Source of the DNA: Chlorokybus atmophyticus
Taxonomy: Eukaryota; Streptophyta; Chlorokybophyceae; Chlorokybales; Chlorokybaceae
Reading direction: 5' to 3'
DNA: 64,000 nt
Assembly (NCBI GenBank): GCA_009103225.1
Contig: RHPI01002069.1
Span: forward strand, 2,470,206 to 2,534,205
Shown here: positions 50,779 through 60,695 of the stretch, piece after piece
How the letters are laid out: each line of letters starts with the position of its first letter
Numbering within the stretch: position 1 is the first letter of the stretch
The notes under the pieces: model-generated
Database searches by the model: none
What the model was told of the DNA's origin: nothing
The model's input: only the letters and a program-made list of their open reading frames with translations
Made by a program: the position numbers and the translations under genes

Positions 50779-51840
50779 GACTACCTTAGCGAACAACTGC
50801 GATGAGGGTGAAGAGGAGCATGAGAATGGACATGCGCATGAGCCAGCACAGGGGTTTGGATGACCGGACAACAGCACACAGGGGTTACATTCAGCGCGCA
50901 CAAAAACCGCTACCACCCTAGTTGGCCACACACTCACCAAAGCTCAAGAAGGAAGGAGTAAGCCTTGGCTAAGCTCCGCGCACAGGACGTTGCGCTGTTC
51001 GACGCCGCCAACATGCACAAGGAGACAGGGTTGAGCGGCCTGAGGGAGTTGCAGACGACAAAGCATGTAAAGGCCAGCGTCGACGACGCTGCGACAACGA
51101 CGTGCTGCGGGTCCAGGTCATCATACTGTGAGAGCCTTTACATGGTGTAGATTACGAAGCATGTAGAGCTGGCACATTGCACTACAGTGAGTGCTAGGCA
51201 AGTTCATGCCTACTGTGCACGAATCATGATGCTCACAGTAAAATGTCATGGTACTGTAACTCAACAGCCATCAATGTCATAGCTGAATTGCAGTACGAGT
51301 CTATCAATCCACAGTTCAAAGTTACATTGCTGGTTTGGGCTGACTACCTTAGCAAACAGTGAGATGAGTCTAAGAGAAAGAGCATGGAACGAACACGCGT
51401 GTGACTACCTTAGCGAACAGCGACTAAGCTTACAAGAACCCTCCGTGATATAGGAAACCTTCTCGATAACCTGCTGGGTTTCTGGCATATGGATGCGGGC
51501 TAACTACCTTAGCGAATGAGTTGAGGGTAAGAGGAGGAGCTTGAGAAGAACATGCGCGTGTGCATCCAAGCACAGGCGTTTGATCCAGACAACAGCACCC
51601 AGAGTTACAGCGACGGCGAGGACGAGGACCACTGCCATGCCCAAAGCTCGAGCTTAAGCTCAGAGAAGGCAGCAATAAACCTTGGCTACGCTCTGCGCAC
51701 AGAACATGGACGCCGCCCATAACGCCGCCCACAACGATGAGAGTTGAGTAGCGTGAGCGAGGCGTAAGACGGGCTGCGACGGGCCAGCGTCGACAATCTG
51801 CAACGTCAGCTGTCGGCGCAAGCAGCAGGGTCCATGTCGG
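50779..51840. repeat. Diverged repeats with CTACCTTAGCGAA motif
   Basis: The motif ACTACCTTAGCGAA recurs at about 50780, 51353, 51404 and 51503. The sequence following the first and last (GAGGAGC, ACATGCGC, GCACAGG, CAGACAACAGCAC, CTTGGCTA, GCGCACAG) is shared over some 330 bp, so 50779-51130 and 51502-51830 are old duplicates about 723 bp apart. No convincing coding frame. Confidence 0.55.
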
Positions 51841-52012
51841 TAGAAGCAGACAGATTCATATAGAGCTGCATACTAGCTTGTAAGCCTGAATTAGCAAGGG
51901 CAAACCTACCTATCTTACCGTGCAAATCACGGCGTGAACTATTGATGTCGTTCGGCTGTTGACCATGTTTGATAACGCAGTAACTATAGCGTGTAACGAG
52001 CGGTGCGGCTGA

Positions 52013-53670
52013 TTGGGCGGGATTGGGCCGGCCGGCCGGCCAGCCGGGAGGCCGGCATTATGGCACAAAGACACATCACGCGCAATGAGGGCCATCACAC
52101 ACGGCACCCGAGACTACATGCCTGCCGCGCATACCGAGCAGCCTGCCTGCCTCTCATTGGCTATTAGACGTTTATCAGCTATCAGCCATTTGATTTATGT
52201 TGAACAAATCTCAACCTTCCAAAGCACATCCCCATACTGTGCAATTGCGCAAAGTAACTGCGAGTGAATAAAAGAATCCACTCATTTTGAGCACAATATG
52301 CACGGTGCACATATGCGTCATGTGTGCGTTGTACAGTCCACCCCCGCTGAAAAACTTTGCTCCAGAATCATAATCCCGCTTGCAGCATACGTTCTGAGAT
52401 CACCAACGATTTCACAGGGTAATGTTAGTGTTAAGAGAATATGATTAACCGCGAAGAGCATATTATTTTTCACGACATTTTTGCAAATGTCAGTGTGCGT
52501 ATTCTTAACATTGAGGGAGTAGCGCGTGACAGGTGTGTCATCAGGCGTAATTAGTGTGATAAACAAGGCGTGATGGGTACAGTGTCATGCGTAATTAGCG
52601 TAATGAGCGTGTTGGCATAATACATGACATAATGCGGGTGATGTAATGGGCGTGATGGGCTGCTTTATAGCATACAAATGCTCTTAATGTTTAAGAGCAT
52701 ATTATGCTCTTTTTAACGCCAAGAGCATAACCCCGCCAGGAGCAAACTATGTTTGAAAACAAACAGCATGTTCTTAAAAGGGGTAGACTGTACAATAAAT
52801 GTTTTAATGTAATTAAGTACGTACCACTATGTACCTTAACTGTACAGTCCACCTCGCTATTAGAATCACGTGTATCTTTCATTTTATCAACGGGGTTATT
52901 CTCTTGGCGTTTACAATAATATACACTGTTTTGTTTTTCACATATTATATATTTTACTAACAGGAGTATTGCAAAATAACCGCAAGCCACGTCATTATGT
53001 TTTAGCGTGGCATAAATTAGATTAATAATAGTTAATAATAAATCAATTATGTACGTAACTATATATGAGTCTTGTACTATGTGTATGTTTATAATATTTG
53101 AAATAAACATGCCATTAACGAGGTATTCCCCCGTAACAAGACTGAGCTCACACAAAATTCTAACCCTTCGTTGTAATCTTATAGCGTACAAAACTACTAC
53201 TCCCCTATCGATGATATTGGCTTGTAAAAGCATTGAATTTTAGCAAATCTATGATCTCAACGGGGTTATTTTCATAAACCGAAGTCTTTTAACGGGGGTA
53301 GACTATATAGTCTACCCTTTTGTAAGAGCATACTGTTATCCTCAAAAACCGTATGCTCTTGGCGACTAAGAGCATAATATGCTCTTGAACGTTAAGAGCA
53401 TATATATGCTATAAGCGCAGATTCATTACGCCCATCACGCCTATTGGTCGGGCCGGCCTGTCGGCATTCAATCTACCTACATCCCGCGCTATGGCCATCA
53501 CACGGCACCCGCGACTGCCGGGCTGCGCGGCAGTATGTGCGGCCCGCCTGCTTCTCATTGGCTAGGCGGCGAGAACAAGCGTTACACCGTTAAATCTACT
53601 TAAACACGATCCTGGCCGTCCAAAGCACATCCAATTGTATAAGCGCATGCCAATAAATGTGAAAATAAGC
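52013..53670. repeat. Direct repeats flanking an AT-rich island
   Basis: Sequence at 52020-52230 (GGCCGG runs, CCATCACAC, CGGCACCCG, TCTCATTGGCTA, CCAAAGCACATCC) recurs in diverged form at 53450-53640. Between them (about 52320-53430) lies markedly AT-rich DNA. The paired flanks could be old terminal repeats or a duplicated target. Confidence 0.55.
52320..53430. other. AT-rich island with AAGAGCATA palindromes
   Basis: Contains many copies of AAGAGCAT and its complement, often paired as AAGAGCATATTATGCTCTT-like palindromes (52680-52730, 53330-53415). Motifs GGGGTAGACT and AGTC(C/T)ACCCC occur in inverted arrangement near 52335, 52779, 53293 and 53313. A 180-codon minus frame (53233-52691) is Ile/Leu/Tyr-rich through base composition and has no recognisable domain, so I do not call a gene. 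Confidence 0.5.
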
Positions 53671-53690
53671 ACAATTCTGCATACGTGGCT

Positions 53691-53810
53691 GCATGTTGAT
53701 AATTTTAATGTGTTACATTAATAATATTGATAAACATGCTGCAATATGGTGCATGTTGATAATTTTAATGTGTCACATTAATAATATTGATAAACATGGT
53801 GCAATATGGT
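53691..53810. repeat. 60-bp tandem repeat
   Basis: Two copies beginning GCATGTTGATAATTTTAATG, at 53691-53750 and 53751-53810, with two differences. Confidence 0.9.
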
Positions 53811-53836
53811 GCCATATGATTAGCAAATGCTGTTAA

Positions 53837-54812
53837 GTGTTTCAAAACTTAATAATCAACGTAACATTCACGCCACGGTACGTGCTGCGATCCTCCATAA
53901 ATAATGCCGAGGTTACGACCATCAAAATAATGCTAACCTGAATTACCTTAACGTAAAGATTCAACTAAACGAAAATCGCATCGTTAGGCCACCATTTGGT
54001 CACGCATGAGATTTATCAAATGGGATCGCAACGGTGACAACAGCCAGCTGCTCAAAAAGGCAACGAAATGGCCAATCATTGCAAAGATGCGTAAAAGATG
54101 CTGAAAAATATCTCAGCGGCAACCGCTTACCAACGGCGACCCAAAATTGCTAGGGATTTGGTGCAATTGCGGCACAGTCAGTGGTTAAAACGGCCGCGTT
54201 TTTGGCGGTACGAGGTCGGGGCAGGCCCCATACCCCAAACACATGCCGCCACTACTCACCCTCGTTCTAACTGATCCACTCTACCCGTTAACGCTAATTG
54301 ATTACACGCTATGGTTACTGCGTCATCAAACATGGTCAACAGCCGAATCAATTTGGCGTGAAATGATAGATATGATGAGCTTGAATGTGGGTGAGAAGTG
54401 GCGGCATGTCTTTGGGGTATGGGGCCTGCCCCGACCTCGTACAGCTAAAAACGCGGCCGTTTTGACCACTAACTGCGTTGCAATTGCATCAAATCCCTAG
54501 CGATTTTGGGTCGCCGATCGTCAGCAGTTGCCGCTAAGATAGTGTTCAGCATCTTCCATGCATCTCTGCAACGATTGGCCAATTCGCTGCCTTTTCCAGC
54601 AACGGCTGTTGTCACCATTGCGATCCCATGTGATCAAATTCACACGTGACTAAATGGTGGCCTAACGATGCGATTTTTCGTTTAATTGAACCTTAACGTT
54701 AAGGTAATTCAGGTTAGCATTATCAATGGTTGTAACCTTGGCATTACTTACGGAATATCTTAGCACGTACCGTGGCGTGAAAGTTACATTGAATACTAAG
54801 TTTTGTAACACT
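53837..54812. mobile_element. Foldback element with long inverted arms
   Basis: Two arms of roughly 410 bp (53837 to about 54255, and about 54390 to 54812) are inverted copies with scattered mismatches and indels. Shared blocks include CGCCACGGTACGTGCT, GCATCGTTAGGCCACCATTT and CGAGGTCGGGGCAGGCCCCA. The middle is about 140 bp. Outer ends pair as GTGTTTCAAAACTT with AAGTTTTGTAACAC. No coding capacity and no obvious target duplication. The shape fits a non-autonomous Mutator-like or foldback element. Confidence 0.8.
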
Positions 54813-54849
54813 CAACTGCAGGTTGCTAACTATATTGCACCATATTGCA

Positions 54850-54892
54850 GCATATGTGCTTCATATCGCAACATATGTGCTTCATATCGCAA
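54850..54892. repeat. 21-bp tandem repeat
   Basis: CATATGTGCTTCATATCGCAA occurs twice in tandem, with a third partial start. Confidence 0.75.
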
Positions 54893-55139
54893 CACATCAG
54901 AGCTATTGTGCATGTGGACTTTGCTTCAGTGCACGCCCTAGTTGCTGGACTAAGCCGAGATGGTTTTGTTTTATGGCGACGAATGCCAACGCGGTTGATG
55001 TGTTCCAGTTGGTTTGTTCCATCATCCGCTATGACTCACGAGCAACACTGCAATTTGTCTCAGCAGTGCGAATTGTGAGACGAATGCGATGTTATGCTCT
55101 TCTGTTGGCAAGATGCGCAATGTACACATGGCGCCTGCA

Positions 55140-55565
55140 GTGCGTGCCGTTCACGGCACAAGCAGTCAACTTCTTCGGCGCAGACGGCACAACCAGGCTG
55201 TGCCGTCGGGACTTCCTGGTAAAAAAAGCCGTGCGCGGTCGGTACGCAGACTACAGTCTTGTGCCGGCGTCGGCGCCTTTGCTCCCTTGTGCCATTGACG
55301 GCACAAGACAGTCCAAGCTGAAGTCGGCACAACAGAGCTGGTGCCGTGATTGGTACAAGGTTCCACATCCCGATCACGGCACGAGACTAGCGATCCGTTA
55401 ACGGTCGTCAATCATTGTGCCGCTACCGGTGCAGAAAACTTATGCCGAGAGCGGCACAGTAGACTTGTACCGTAGCAAAGCAGCAGCCTTCTCTCCTGCT
55501 GCGCTGTGACCGGCAGCGGATTACATCAGTGGCTTGTGCCGAGAACGGCACAACACACTCGTACC
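55140..55565. promoter_or_regulatory. Cluster of TTGTGCCG/CGGCACAA motifs upstream of transposase
   Basis: About a dozen copies of TGTGCCG or CGGCACA occur in both orientations within 425 bp (for example 55146-55161, 55186-55206, 55286-55309, 55325, 55417, 55450-55460, 55533-55551), often as inverted pairs a few bases apart. Density and position before a CACTA-like transposase gene match the subterminal repeats to which such elements' own proteins bind. The function is inferred. Confidence 0.55.
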
Positions 55566-55589
55566 GACCAGCAGCCTTGGAGCTGAGCT

Positions 55590-55970
55590 TAGCTGGGTCG
55601 GAGCGGATGCTGAGCTGCATGCTTGGAGGAAGAGAAGGAGGCGGCGGCGCGAGCTGCTGCTGCTGGTTTACTTGGAGAAGCCAGTGGCGTGAGCTACTGC
55701 TGCTGCTGCTGCTGAGCTGCTTATGAGAAGAAGCTGCTTCTACCAAGAAGCAGATCTGGCAAAAATTGCACATCAGCTGGAGCTGGAGCTGAGCTGCGGC
55801 AGGTTGGATGAAGCTGTCTGGATTCTTGGGTTCTTGAGGACGGTGGCTGAGCTGCTGCTGCTGTTGAACTGAGCTGCTGCTGCGGCAAAGCGGAAGTGCT
55901 GCTCCTGCGGAGCAAAACTGCTGCTGCTGCGGAGCGGAGCTGCTGACAAGCTGCTGGGGAGAAGGAGTTA
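55590..55970. repeat. CTG/GAGCTG-rich low-complexity tract
   Basis: Degenerate GAGCTGCTGCTG repeats with several uninterrupted CTG runs (about 55650, 55698, 55855, 55919). No gene called. Confidence 0.75.
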
Positions 55971-56267
55971 TTTCTGCTCTCGAGCTCTTGCTGGTAAGGC
56001 CTATGCTAGCTTGTTATTGTTGCTTGGTTTGCTCTGTCAGTGAGGCTTGGTCGAGAGTGTCTCCCTTACAGTCTGTTAGCTTGCTGCTGGGCGTCTTGCA
56101 TTCAATCTCACTTGTTCAAGGTGAATGCTTGTAGTTGCTCCGTTTTCGTTTGCTAAATCCAAGATATCAGTGACCGCTGCTGCCAATTATTAGCCCCCAA
56201 GTTGTCCGTCATATGCTGTCACTGTTAGCAGTATTCAAGTCCGACTTACACGCTATCATCTGCAGCC

Positions 56268-59200
56268 ATGGCAGGACGCATTGTTCAACAGTCTGCTGTT
56301 CTGCGCGAGCGTGAGCAGTTTAATGAAACGCTTGCACTAATCAAGCATGCTGGTGGGAAGCCACGCAAAGCCAGTGTACGTGCTAAACGGTCACTGCTTA
56401 AAGAGATGAGGGCCGCCCAGCAAGCGCGTCCAACAAACATCAGCCCGCACCTCACTGGAGGAGGAGGTGATTTGCAGCTGCCTGCACCTGCGTCTGCCTT
56501 GGAGCTTGAGCCTGCACCTGCGTCTGCCTTGGAGCCCGAACCTGCACCTGCGTCTGCCTTGGAGCCCGAGCCTGCGCCTGAAGATCAACCACACCTGTCC
56601 AACCAGCAGACAGCAGAACAATCTTCTCCAGAGATGCCGGACTTTGGAGCCGCCGAGCAATCCGATCATTCTGGCAACCAAGAGCCTGAGCCTAAGCAGC
56701 CTCCAACCTTCAGTCGCGACCTTTGCCTCTGCTCCAAGTGCAAAGGCTTGGTAAGTTGCTTCGCTTGGCCTGCGCTGACGAACAAGTGACCATGCATGCA
56801 CGTTGCTTACACACCCTTACTGTGTCGCAGATCATGCAGCCGCGACCTTTGCCTCTGCTCCAAGTGCAAAGGCTTGGTAAGTTGCTTCGCTTGGCCTGCG
56901 CTGACGAACAACTGACCATGCATGCACGTTGCTTACACACCCTTACTGTGTCGCAGATCATGCAGCCGCGCTTGGTCATCGATGCGCACTTAGCCAAAGA
57001 CGAGGCGACCAGACGGCTGAGGAGCATTCCCACTGTGCAACCCACTTTGAACAGCTTTGATGCAGACAAGTTGCCTGATCTGCAGCAGACGTCTACAACT
57101 TACCTGGACAAGATAATCGAGATCTCATCCATCCTAGACGAAGCTGGAGTCTCGCAGGACTGCTTCAACAAACTGCTCCCTGTCCTCTTTAAAGGCGAAA
57201 GCTCCCTGATGGCTTTGGCTAAGAAGGGATTGTTCGATGAGAAGAGCGAAGGCTTCAAGCTGCCTACTACTTGCAAGAGCCTGATTGGCATGTTTGAGCG
57301 CATGGGGATGCCTTCAACACTGCATTATTCTGTCTGTGCCTGCGGCCACCTATTCGACAAGCCCTATCCAAATGCTGAGCTCGTTGTGCAAGACGAAGAC
57401 TCGGTGCGCTCCAGCTACCGGCAGCGCGAGAAGGAGCGCAAGGCCATGGCAAAAGAACAGTGCCCAGACTGCAGTCAGAAACGCAAGGAAGGCACGAGTT
57501 TCTACTACCTCCCTCTCAGGTCAAGGTTGCAGCTTATGTTGGGCGTGCCAACCATCTGTCATCAATGGCTCCAGGCCTGGCTGCACCGGGAGCGGTGGCT
57601 TGACAAAGATCCAGCAATACCTCCTGCCAGTCAACATGAAGTCTGGGATGGAGCTCGTATGAGGGAGATCTCCGACTTCTTCAACCCCAAGAAGACCTAC
57701 TGGCTGCCAGTCAGATGCGAGCACTGCCAGACAGTTCACAGACCAGGCCACCACTTCACTGAAGGCGACAGTGATGATGGGCCGCAGTGGAGGTTTCGGT
57801 GTCGCACCTGCGAGCAGGTCACCTGTCCTTTCAAGCATATGGCCTGCGGTGACCCGAGGAACCTCATCTTCATTGGCCACTGGGACGGCTTCACCACAGC
57901 CAGCACCAGCCCCCGCAACACGCTGATGATCAACGTGGCCATCTTGAACGGAGGCAAGTTGTTGAGCGCGCAGACGTCTTCGCTTCTTCCTGTGGGTTTT
58001 GTGCCCAAAGATCAGCTTCCCAAGGGGGTTGACAACATGGACCCCTTTCTGAAGCCACTTATAGACGAGCTCGAATCACTGCTGCTTGAGGGCTTCACCT
58101 GCAATTATGCCCTCCCCACCTCTGAAGTTTGCCCTGACCTGCACTCTCAAGCAGCCGGTGCTACCACGCGCTTGCGTGCGATGCTGCTCATCTGGGCTGG
58201 TGATCACCCAGCCCAGTGTCAGATACTGAAGATGAAAGATGGTGGCATCTTGGGCTGCCGCAGATGCTGGTGTAAGGCCCAGCCCTACATGGAAGAAGCC
58301 CAAAGGCCTGTAAAGCGCAAGGCTGCTCCAGAGTCCGACGACGAGCAGGTGTCTGCTTGCAAGAAGGCTGTTTCCAAGTCCAGCAGCCAGGCAAAGTCTG
58401 CTAGCAGGAATAAGAAGCAGGCGGCTGAGAAGAAGAAGAAGAAGAAGAAGCAACCTGCCAGCAAGAAGCGTGCTGCTGCATCAACCAGCAATGGTCCAGC
58501 TGGTCCTAGCAACTCCCAAGCAGTGGAGCTCAACACCTACCAGAAGAAGGTCTACCGCTACGATCAGAACTTCATGCACTCAAGACATCCATGGCCCGAG
58601 AGAGAAGAACAGGAGACTCTGACCAACATTGATAAGCTGGAGACTGCTGCTACCCCTGCTATTGGAACACAAGTCAGCATGGAGACAGGTGTCACAGGCA
58701 GGAGCCAACTGTGGCGCCTCTACCATGCCTATGGCTTCAGCCCACTCAAGGACGTGGTGTACGACGTCATGCACACCTTGTGTGAAGGTCTAGTGAAGGG
58801 CCTCTGCCATGCAGTTTTTGCAAAGGGAGCGCACGAAAGGGTGGTGGATGTTCCCTTGGTGGAGGCCAGGCTTAAGGACTTCACTGCAGCCTTGATCAAG
58901 GAAATGCGATCCGGGCGCTCTCCAAAGGGGATTACAGACAGGCTGGGCTGGTGGAAGGCAGAAGACTACCAGAAGTTTATGCAGGACTTTGCACCTTACG
59001 TGACAACGGGCTTGCTGACTTCGCACATGCGCGACGTCTTCATGTCCTTACACAAGCTCATCTGCCTGTTCTATCGCCACTCCCGCTTCAATGGCTGGAC
59101 CGAAGACACCCTCAGACTGGCAGACAGCTTACTGCGTTACTGGCGTATCAACTCAGAAGAATGCTTTGGCCACAACTTGAGACCTCTAGAGCATGCTGCT

Positions 59201-60590
59201 GGAGCAGGTCATCTGCTGGACGATATCTTCCGCCACGGCAGCCATGATGTGTACTGGTGCTACGTCTTCGAGCGCGCTGTCTCAGATCACTTGGAGACCA
59301 GCACCAACAACAAAGAGTATGAGTTCAGCTACATACATCGACACGTACGCTTGTGGTACGAGCGGCTGCTTACTGTCTTGCGCGAAGACCAGCGCACGGG
59401 CATGGTCTTTGCAACACGCGTTCAGCTGCAGTTGCGGTCCCATCGCGTGTCCAGCGGTGTTGGAGGTTTCTGGTACGAAGCACCCAGTCAAAGCAAGGCT
59501 TTGGAACTCTGGAAGAAGGCTGAGACGTGTCCACACCGGTCTGAGTCACAAGACATTCTTGCTCGAGGCATACTTATTGGCCAGCTGCCAGGTCAACCCA
59601 CACCACTAAGCTCAGAGCGGTTTGAGATGGTCAGCAGGCACATCAGAGCAGATGCTAGGCATCTCGTGCAGAATACGGCTTACCACTACAAGGCTGTGCT
59701 GCTTAATGGGGAGATTCACAGGTTAGATTGCTTGCTATTGTTGTCCTCACACGTGCTGTTGTGCTTGCTGTCTGACTGCTACCAAGCTTTGTGTTCTACT
59801 GTGCAGAACAGAGTCGCCCCTAGGCATTGATAACGTTGTAACAGACGACCACAGTTACATTGCTGTGAAGCAAGTATTTGTGCATATCTACAAGAAGAAG
59901 CCTCAAGTCTTCATTGCTGGTCGCCAATACGTCATGTACACAGACACAGCTGGTGCCTTGTACCGTGACCTTGACACAAAGTCGGCCCTGGTGAAGGCTT
60001 TGAGCTCCGACGAAGTATGTATTCCAGCTGACAGACTCCTGAGAAAGTTCATGCTGCTGCCTAGTCGGCAGACCAAAGCTGGTTCCAAGGCTGACAGAGC
60101 TCCGCAACTAGCATATGATCTGCAGAACCCTGACCTGCATGTCAAGGCCGGCGATGTTGATGTCCCCATCTGGCCTAAAGTCGGCGAGGTGGTGCAAATA
60201 CGCGATCAAGCCAAGTCCGTTTGGGACTTGAAGTTGCCCACAGAACCTGCCAACGAGTTCTGCATGGAGTTGCAGGAGCAACTCAACGACAGCAATGCAC
60301 GCGCAACCCAGCAGCCGCGTCGCAGTAAGAGAGCAAACACGCGCAAGGCACCTGCCGTGGATGAAGACTCACAAGAAGACGCCTGCGACGAGGATGATCC
60401 CGGACCTTGGTATGCTGTGGTTAGGAACATATTAGAGGAGGACAAGCAGGTTGAGGTCGATTACCTTACACGCATCGCGCCCGGTGTCTGGAGGGTGAAC
60501 GACAACCACACTGGCGAAGTTGTCGGGAGGCTTACCTTGTGCAAGCTCATGCATTGGGTCAAGCTTGATCATGATACTTGGCGCGAGTAG
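56268..60590 (+). CDS. EnSpm/CACTA-like (Tnp2-type) transposase, three exons
   Basis: Exons 56268-56750, 56957-59721, 59807-60590, in phase, 1343 residues. Exon 1 has three PAPASALEPE repeats. Exon 2 holds paired-Cys zinc motifs (CACGHLF with CPDC; CEHC with CRTCEQVTC; GCRRCWC). The Tnp2-like core reads LIFIGHWDGFTTASTSPRN, LLIWAGDHPAQCQILKMKDG and DVMHTLCEGLVKGL, then GHLLDDIFRHGSHDVYWCYV. A Lys-rich nuclear-localisation-like stretch sits near 58430-58470. Exon 3 carries a C-terminal domain with KQVFVHIYKKKPQVF and WYAVVRNILEEDKQVEVDYL. No stop or frameshift, so it may be functional. Plavaka/KDZ-related superfamilies are alternatives. The element's ends were not found. Confidence 0.72.
56715..56966. 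repeat. 126-bp tandem duplication of an exon-intron border
   Basis: Copies 56715-56840 and 56841-56966 are nearly identical. Each has the exon end, a GTAAGT donor (56751, 56877), an 80-bp intron and its CAG acceptor (ends 56830, 56956). The period is a multiple of three and both introns are open in the downstream frame. Skipping donor 1 to acceptor 2, or retaining the second intron, both keep the reading frame; removing both introns separately would shift it. Confidence 0.85.
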
Positions 60591-60695
60591 GGCCGGTCCT
60601 ACCCTCACATCAGCAAGTTTCGCAACTACCATGTGTACGCGTGATTAAGGTGAGCTGTGCCTTGGCATGCAGTCTGGTATTAAGCAGAAAAGGGC
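60591..60695. other. 3' flank of transposase gene
   Basis: Short spacer between the transposase stop and the Helitron relic. No transposon end recognised. Confidence 0.3.

Noticed and set aside
52691-53233. 180-codon minus-strand frame
   Set aside because: Ile/Leu/Tyr-rich composition follows from AT-rich DNA; no domain, splice context or start context.
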